This document shows, in pieces, positions 58,521-64,000 of a stretch of DNA of 64,000 bases (position 1 is its first letter; each line of letters starts with the position of its first letter). The stretch comes from Volvox africanus. Its lineage: Eukaryota; Chlorophyta; Chlorophyceae; Chlamydomonadales; Volvocaceae. The stretch lies in contig BSDZ01000013.1 of NCBI GenBank assembly GCA_030268105.1, positions 610,501 to 674,500 of the forward strand, read 5' to 3'. The position numbers were made by a program, and so were the translations under genes. The notes beneath the pieces are model-generated. The model ran no database searches and was not told the DNA's origin. It saw only the letters and a program-made list of their open reading frames with translations.

Positions 58521-58799
58521 CTTTCCTATGCTACATGTCTACATTCACATGATTTAACACCCTTGAAATAGTTGTATGCAAGCAGTTGATTTAGGTATTG
58601 ATTCATGTAAGCCTGCATGATTTACTTCGTGGTTCGTGCCTGCGTAAGACTGCTTAGTGAATATAACCGCTTTTACGGCAAAGTCCCGGTAAGCTTCGCC
58701 AACGCTCGCTCCCCTCAACGTGTAACTTACAGTTGCACAGCCAATTTTTTAACGCAATATAGCTTTGTCGCGGTCAGTGGTAGCCGGGACGCGCTGGCC
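58521..58799. promoter_or_regulatory. Short divergent promoter region of PEX10
   Basis: Only 279 bases separate the PEX10 start codon from the small plus-strand ORF. If both are genes they must share this region as a bidirectional promoter. Confidence 0.35.
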
Positions 58800-59060
58800 A
58801 TGGGAGGCTTTAGCGACATTGCGCGCCACTTTGGCCTCAAGGCCGCCTACGTTCTGGCCGCATGGGGATTGACGCGCATCTTTAGTGTCGGTCGTCGACA
58901 TTTAATCCGGCAACGTTCCCAGCGTGGCCAGCAGGATAACCAAGGCCGTCCGGCGCCAGCAGCAGGCAAGTACTCGCTGCGAACTGGCGCCCTGGATTCG
59001 AGTTTCGGATCACCCGAAACTCCCCTCCAACTTAACCCTTTACATGCCACTGGGAAGTGA
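58800..59060 (+). CDS. Small hypothetical membrane protein, 86 residues
   Basis: The frame begins MGGFSDIARHFGLKAAYVLA, then AWGLTRIF, a plausible membrane helix, and continues into a basic, Gln/Arg-rich stretch (RRHLIRQRSQRG) and a Ser/Pro tail. It opens just downstream of a clear drop in intron-like character, and the ATG context (GGCCATGG) is good. No family was recognised. The frame is open upstream to 58617, so a longer form or an upstream exon is possible. It may also be a chance ORF. Confidence 0.4.
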   Translation: MGGFSDIARHFGLKAAYVLAAWGLTRIFSVGRRHLIRQRSQRGQQDNQGRPAPAAGKYSLRTGALDSSFGSPETPLQLNPLHATGK

Positions 59061-59586
59061 ACGGAGTTTCCCTCGTCCGCGGAGGGTGACGAGTCGGCAC
59101 GGTTGGACCTAATACTTACGTAAGGCATCTCAGTGGAGACTGCTTCAGGGGTTTCGTCCGCTCCCCCGCAATGAATGTGGCCAGTTCTCTATTCAGCGCT
59201 ATTGAACCCATCATACACTCCAACTCCGATCACACCCTCTCACACCATTACACTGCAGTCCCCAACCCCCTGACCCCCCCCTACCCATGGACATACCCGT
59301 CCTCGTCCCTCAATGATGGCATTATACTCATTTGGATACGGGCCCTCAGAAACCCGGACTGTTGCCAAAGCCACTCCGCGGTACAAGGTGTACCACAACT
59401 CCAATTCGGATTGGAAGCCTAGCAACCCAAAGTGAGTGTGTGTGTGTGTGTGTGTGTGTTGGGGAGGGGGGATTTCAGGTACTGATACTGTGAGCGGATT
59501 AGGGGGGTATAGTAGCAGGTGCTCTCCGCCACACCCCGCCACACGGCGTCCGCCACCCGGTGCCGCACAATGACAAGAATGTAACG
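59061..59586. other. Intergenic region, no gene seen
   Basis: Some 520 bases with a (GT)n tract near 59433-59459. It should contain the 3' UTR of the small ORF and the promoter of the PLP enzyme gene. Confidence 0.4.
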
Positions 59587-61029
59587 ATGGATGAACACAT
59601 AAGGGCAGCGACGAGGAAGGCAGTGTTTATATTTCGTACCATGAAGGCTCGCACCTTCCTAATACTGCTCTGCCCTATTGTTGTACTCGTACTACAGATG
59701 GCTTCAGGAAGCGGCGGCTCTGGATCCCGCGGAGCTCGCGACCGACCTGTCGTGGCAGTGCCCTCTCTTGATTCAGTTCCAGGTGCGAACAAACGTACGG
59801 AAATCGATCCCGGTTTGGTAATGGACCCCGGTGTCCACTACGAAGACCCCGCAAGCATACAGACACGTTGAGGAGGCCCTGTTTGGCACACGATCGAGGG
59901 CAGCACCTTCCTTCCTCACTGCCCGTGCCCGTCTCTCTCTGCACACCTACGTGGACAGGCTGATGTGGCAGGAGCAGGGCGGTCCTCCCTGCAGCAGCAA
60001 CAGCAACAGCAACAGGGCTTGAGCTCCAATAAAGGAGGAGGAGGAGCAGGAGGAGGAGGAGGCACCAGCGCTGGTGACGCCACCGGCGGCAGCGGTTTGG
60101 GCCCCGCGGCGGTTTCTTTCGGCCGACGGGCTCGTCAGCAGCTTTTCGCTTTGGATCCCGACGTGGCGTACTTGAACCACGGCAGCTACGGGGCTGCTTT
60201 CAGGTACGTCGTGTATGCGCATACGAGGGCAGGTTTAACAAGCTGTACTGCAATATTGTTTCAGTTAATTGGTTTCGGCTGGTTCGTCAATATCCCGCTA
60301 ACGTTTCACCGCAATATCACGGTGTGTCTACGCACCCTTCTTCCTCGTGGGTCCATTTTCACACAAGAGACGCACACGCGCGCGCACCGTCTTACCCAGT
60401 TGGTGCTCTCCCACTGCCTGGTGCTGGGGCTGTGGGGCAAACGAGTTCGGCAAAAGCACTCCCCGGATGAATCCCCATATCTCCCCCCAACATACACATA
60501 CACACACACATCCGGCACGCACATCTCAGATTGGCTCTGGAGACGCAGTCCTGGTACCAGCAGCAGCTGGAGGCGCAGCCAGTGCGTTTCATGGAGACCA
60601 TGGCGCTCAAAGGTGTGTGTGCATGTTGGGGGGGGGACATTCGAAGTAAACGGGGTAGAAGATGAGTACCGCATGATCAAAGAGGAGGGGGATGAAGCCT
60701 CCGGGGCAGCTACCTATGAGCACAAACCATGTCATGAGTCTTGGGACGTGGGGTAGGGAAGGGGGATGGGGGGATGCGAGCTTGAAATGCAGCATTGCGA
60801 TTGGGAGTATAATCAGAGATTGAGATGATAGACGTCGTTGGGGGACGGGGACTGGGAGGTGGATATCGCGCCCTGTTTCAGGAGTTCCCCTTCCACCCTC
60901 ACGTCATTAAGGACGGCTCTGCACGCGTGTAACGGTAATGACCTGATAGCAATAGCCAGCAAGACGGGGAGGGAGGACGAGATTCAAGCCCGCTGCAGGT
61001 TCGCCGAATCTTCCCTCATCAGGCGCTGC

Positions 61030-61061
<32 letters not shown>

Positions 61062-63931
61062 TGTGTGTGCTTGTGAAGCCTACTGTACTGCTCAGCTTGA
61101 GCGTTTACCTTTCCTGAGCCCTGGTCTTGGTGTCCCTCCTTCCCTCCTTCCCCTACCCTGGGACGGCCGGCGGGCTTGGCGCAGGTCTGGTGTGGGCGGT
61201 GGCGGACGCGGCGCGTTTCGTGGGCGCCTCGCCGCATGATGTCGTGCCGGTGATAAACGCCACGAGCGCCATCAACGCCGTCCTGAGCTCCCTCCCTTTG
61301 CGGAGGGGCGACTGGCTGCTCATGTTCAACACCACCTACCCAGCGGTGCGCGAAGTGACCTTCCCCTCATAGGGCTCATTTAGCGATTGGCCCAGCGTTT
61401 GGTCACATAGGGCACTGTTCGGCTGGCACGTGTGTAATACCTTAAGTGCGGTAACCTCCTCCTTGCCCTTGGGTTTCGGAGCAACAGGTAAAGAGCACGT
61501 TGGCCCGAGTGGCGGCGGCTGCGGGTGCAAGTATTTTGGAGGTGATTCTCATTGGTTGGGCGGGTGGGTCCCGGCATTGCGGGCAGGTATGGAGAGGTGC
61601 ACACTGGGAGGGAGAGGGGCACAGCAGCCCCCGAAGGTGCCGGTGGTCGTAAAATGCGTACTTTCTGATGTATGGATTGTAATAATGCAATAATCCATGT
61701 AATGATATCAAAAATCTTAAGAAGGGTGCGGCCGGGTGGGGGGCATTGCCTAAGGGTGGGGGCTCCTGTCTGTAGTCATCTGCCTTACCGAACACGAGAT
61801 GTTGTGAACCATACGCGGCATATGCGACGCAGGTGCAGCTAGGCCTGGATGAGTTGTTACGGCCGGAGTTGACGGTAGACGCTTTGAAGGTGCGGCATGG
61901 TGCATAGTCAGCGGGCAAGGCGCTAAGTGTTTGCCACATTCACATTCGCATTCACATTCACAACCAGCGGGCGGCTACTTCCGGATGGGTTAGTTATAGT
62001 CAGGTGTTGGAGCAGTCGACTGTTCAGCGCCGCGGTCGTACAGGTACCAGCTGGTTTCCGTCGTCGTCCCCAGCAGGAACCACATCCCTCGGTCCCTGCT
62101 GGTTGCTCGGGGCCATGTGACATGCGCCCGGGACTTGTGAATCCACGAATAGGAGCGAACGGCCACGTTCATGGTGGTTGCCCAGCTTCCCCCTGACGGG
62201 CTGATGGACGAACACCAAATCCTTTTCGGTCCGCAGGCCGCGCTGGACGCTGTGGGTGGCGGCCGGCGCGTACGGCTTGCTGTGCTTGATCACGTGATCT
62301 CCTTCCCTCCTGTCGTGCTACCGGTCTCGGAGCTGGTGACGGTGTGCAAGCAGGTGCCTGGAGTCAGTCTGTCGGGATCAGTCTGTCGGCTGTTCGACCA
62401 GGGAACGACATGTCATTTATGGAATTGTCTTCATATGGCCGTTTTGATTGAAAATGGCCGAGGTCTTGGCTTATGACTGATTATGACTGCAGCTGGTTCG
62501 CTGTGGGGTTGCTGTTGCTACGTCAGGTATGCCAAGCTTAGGGGCCGCAATTTTGCGTCGCCTGTTGATGACGCCCTTTTTACTGTACGAACGGGCCCTA
62601 TGTACCTATACCTGTTATCTCTGTACCTGTGATTGCAGGTGGGAGCGCGAGTCCTGGTGGACGGAGCGCATGCGGTGGGTAACGTGCCGCGGCTTCAGGT
62701 ACGAAGAAGACGGGATGCGTTTGGAGGTGGTGAGCAAATTCCGTATTTGTGCCCTTTTGTGTGTTCTGTCAATCGCTTATGTTCAATCATGATATCTCCC
62801 TTCATTTCGTGGAGGCGTCACGCCATTCCTTCGCCGCACCCTCGCCCCGTATGTATCAGCATGTGCTGACTTCCTGTCCCGCAGCTCCTTTTCGGATTGC
62901 TGAAGAGCTGCCGCTTACTTCCGCCGCCTTCCGCTGCCTCAGATCCCTTCCTTTGGAGCAGATTTTTATACCACCAACCTCCACAAGTGGGGCTGCAGTC
63001 CTAAGGGCGCTGCGTTGCTTTGGGCGGCTCCGGAGCAGCACGCGGCATTGCGGCCGGTCGTTACCTCGCACGGATACCGCCTGGTAAGGTGTTAAGCGAC
63101 TATATGGGTGGGGCAAGTGTGTAGATAAGTACATTTCTGCGCTTACACCCATTCAGTGGGACTGACTATTGGCGCTGCAAGGCTGGGCGGTGTAAAACAG
63201 TGTAAATAGTAGGGGCCCGGTAGAAGGGCTTTAAAATTTTGGAACGCGCTTGGGTTTCACATAGGGTTCCATGTTCCTCGCCCGGTAATCCTGGAACCAC
63301 CATCCCATCTGAACACTGCTCTGTTGCCTCTGCTTCCATGCCTGCGCAGGGCTTCCGCGGGGAATTTCTTTGGCAGGGGACTGCAGATCCCACAGCCTGG
63401 CTGGCAGTGCCCGCAGCGCTCGCGGTGCTCCGGGCGCTGGGGCCGGAGCGGGTGGTGGCACACAACGCGGCGCTAGTTTCGGAGGCGGCCGCGACACTGA
63501 GGCGCCGTTGGGAGGGAGAGGATATAAAGAGGGGAGGACTGGGGGACTCAGAGGCTGCGATTGCCACCAGGGAGGCCGCTGCAGGAAGCGGCGCTGTGGG
63601 GGATCGACGGGAGGCGACAGCGGGAGGGGTTGGTCCACACACAAATTGGAAGGCCCTGCGGGTCGGGGCTGGAGGGACGACGGTGGGTAGCTTCACGGCG
63701 GGAGCTGGTGATGACCACGCTGGTCGTGATGACGTCGGGAGTTCTGGGGGCCGAGGACGGGGAGCAGCCTCGTCACAGTTATTAGTGGTCGGCGGAGGCG
63801 GCGACTGGGAGGAAGGTGGCGTGGCAGGGATGCTGGCGGTGCAGCTGCCACCACTTCGGCCGGAGTACGGCTGTACATCAGAGGACGCGGCGCGGGTGCA
63901 GCGTTGGCTCCGATACGAGAGAAACATCGAG
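59587..63931 (+). CDS. Isopenicillin-N-epimerase-like PLP enzyme (aminotransferase class V), 3' end outside window
   Basis: Exons 59587-59782, 59972-60203, 60530-60612, 61185-61345, 61488-61541, 61833-61889, 62237-62353, 62639-62698, 62943-63083 and 63350-63931 join in phase into 561 residues; a donor (GTGCGT) follows and the gene runs off the edge. A hydrophobic N-terminal segment (TFLILLCPIVVLVLQMA) suggests a signal peptide or membrane anchor. A Gln/Gly-rich linker precedes the class V fold: ALDPDVAYLNHGSYGAAF, RFMETMAL, VVPVINATSAINAVLSSLPL, LAVLDHVISFPPVVLPVSEL, VLVDGAHAVGNVP and FYTTNLHKWGCSPKGAALLW. The lysine of NLHKW (about residue 335) is the expected PLP Schiff base, and the Asp of DGAHA should bind the pyridine nitrogen. 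GFRGEFLWQGTADPTAWLAV and RVQRWLRYERNIE match the family's C-terminal domain. These proteins include isopenicillin N epimerases and plant cysteine desulfurase-like or L-cysteine desulfhydrase enzymes; the substrate here is unknown. Exon 10 has a 100-residue Gly-rich insert. Confidence 0.88.
61029..61070. repeat. GC/GT dinucleotide microsatellite
   Basis: An alternating (GC)n tract followed by (GT)n inside intron 3 of the PLP enzyme gene. Alternating purine-pyrimidine DNA of this kind can adopt Z-DNA, but no function is implied. Confidence 0.9.
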
Positions 63932-64000
63932 GTGCGTGACGGATGGGATGCTGGTTGCCGGGCGAGATTCAAGTCGGGAGAAGTGTGCAGGGCAGGTCTG
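63932..64000 (+). other. Start of an intron at the window edge
   Basis: After the donor at 63932 the remaining 69 bases are intron-like. The next exon of the PLP enzyme lies outside. Confidence 0.6.

Noticed and set aside
63166..63972. 268-codon minus-strand frame opposite the PLP enzyme
   Set aside because: Shadow of exon 10 of the PLP enzyme, whose plus-strand frame matches the family.
1..64000. CRISPR arrays, rRNA genes, tRNA genes, bacterial operons
   Set aside because: None found; direct repeats present are microsatellites or segmental duplications, and the window is eukaryotic.

Overview
This window is nuclear DNA of a eukaryote, most likely a volvocine green alga (Chlamydomonas/Volvox/Gonium group). 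The evidence is short GC-rich exons split by many spliceosomal introns (donors GTGAG, GTGCG, GTACG; acceptors CAG), TGTAA-type poly(A) signals, Ala/Gly/Gln homopolymer runs inside proteins, an octotricopeptide-repeat (OPR) protein, and peroxin-10. Prokaryotic features (operons, ribosome binding sites) are absent. Exon models below were built by hand from splice sites and reading-frame phase; every junction quoted keeps frame, but transcription start sites are not visible.

Left part (1-22 kb): the 3' end of a membrane-protein gene (+), an HI0933/YhiN-type FAD flavoprotein of ten exons (-, 3435-8398) with two large ATGT microsatellites in one intron, a coiled-coil protein (+, 9622-12412), a DUF1647-like type II glycosyltransferase candidate (-, 15043-19417) and a GINT1-like beta-propeller membrane protein (-, 20005-21914).

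Middle (22-39 kb): a SET-domain protein of the Rubisco-LSMT/SETD3 class (+, 22473-27534), a DUF1640/CCDC90 mitochondrial coiled-coil membrane protein (-, 29349-31927), and a 1437-residue OPR protein (+, 33227-39407).

Right part (39-64 kb): a tandem segmental duplication. The inferred ancestral order OPR - chlorophyllase-like hydrolase - PEX10 was duplicated with one breakpoint in the last OPR exon and the other in the PEX10 exon that carries the RING finger. The result is OPR, hydrolase copy 1, PEX10 RING fragment, junction, OPR tail fragment, hydrolase copy 2, intact PEX10. The two units are mosaics of nearly identical and clearly diverged blocks, and copy 2 carries a ~250-bp mobile element with an 11-bp target duplication that is also present at 27.9 kb. 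A small membrane-protein ORF and an isopenicillin-N-epimerase-like PLP enzyme, which runs off the right edge, follow.

Functionally the genes are a normal eukaryotic mixture (peroxisome import, mitochondrion, organelle RNA control, membrane glycosylation) and do not form one pathway. The most informative material is the duplication, its mosaic structure, and several strongly over-represented short motifs.
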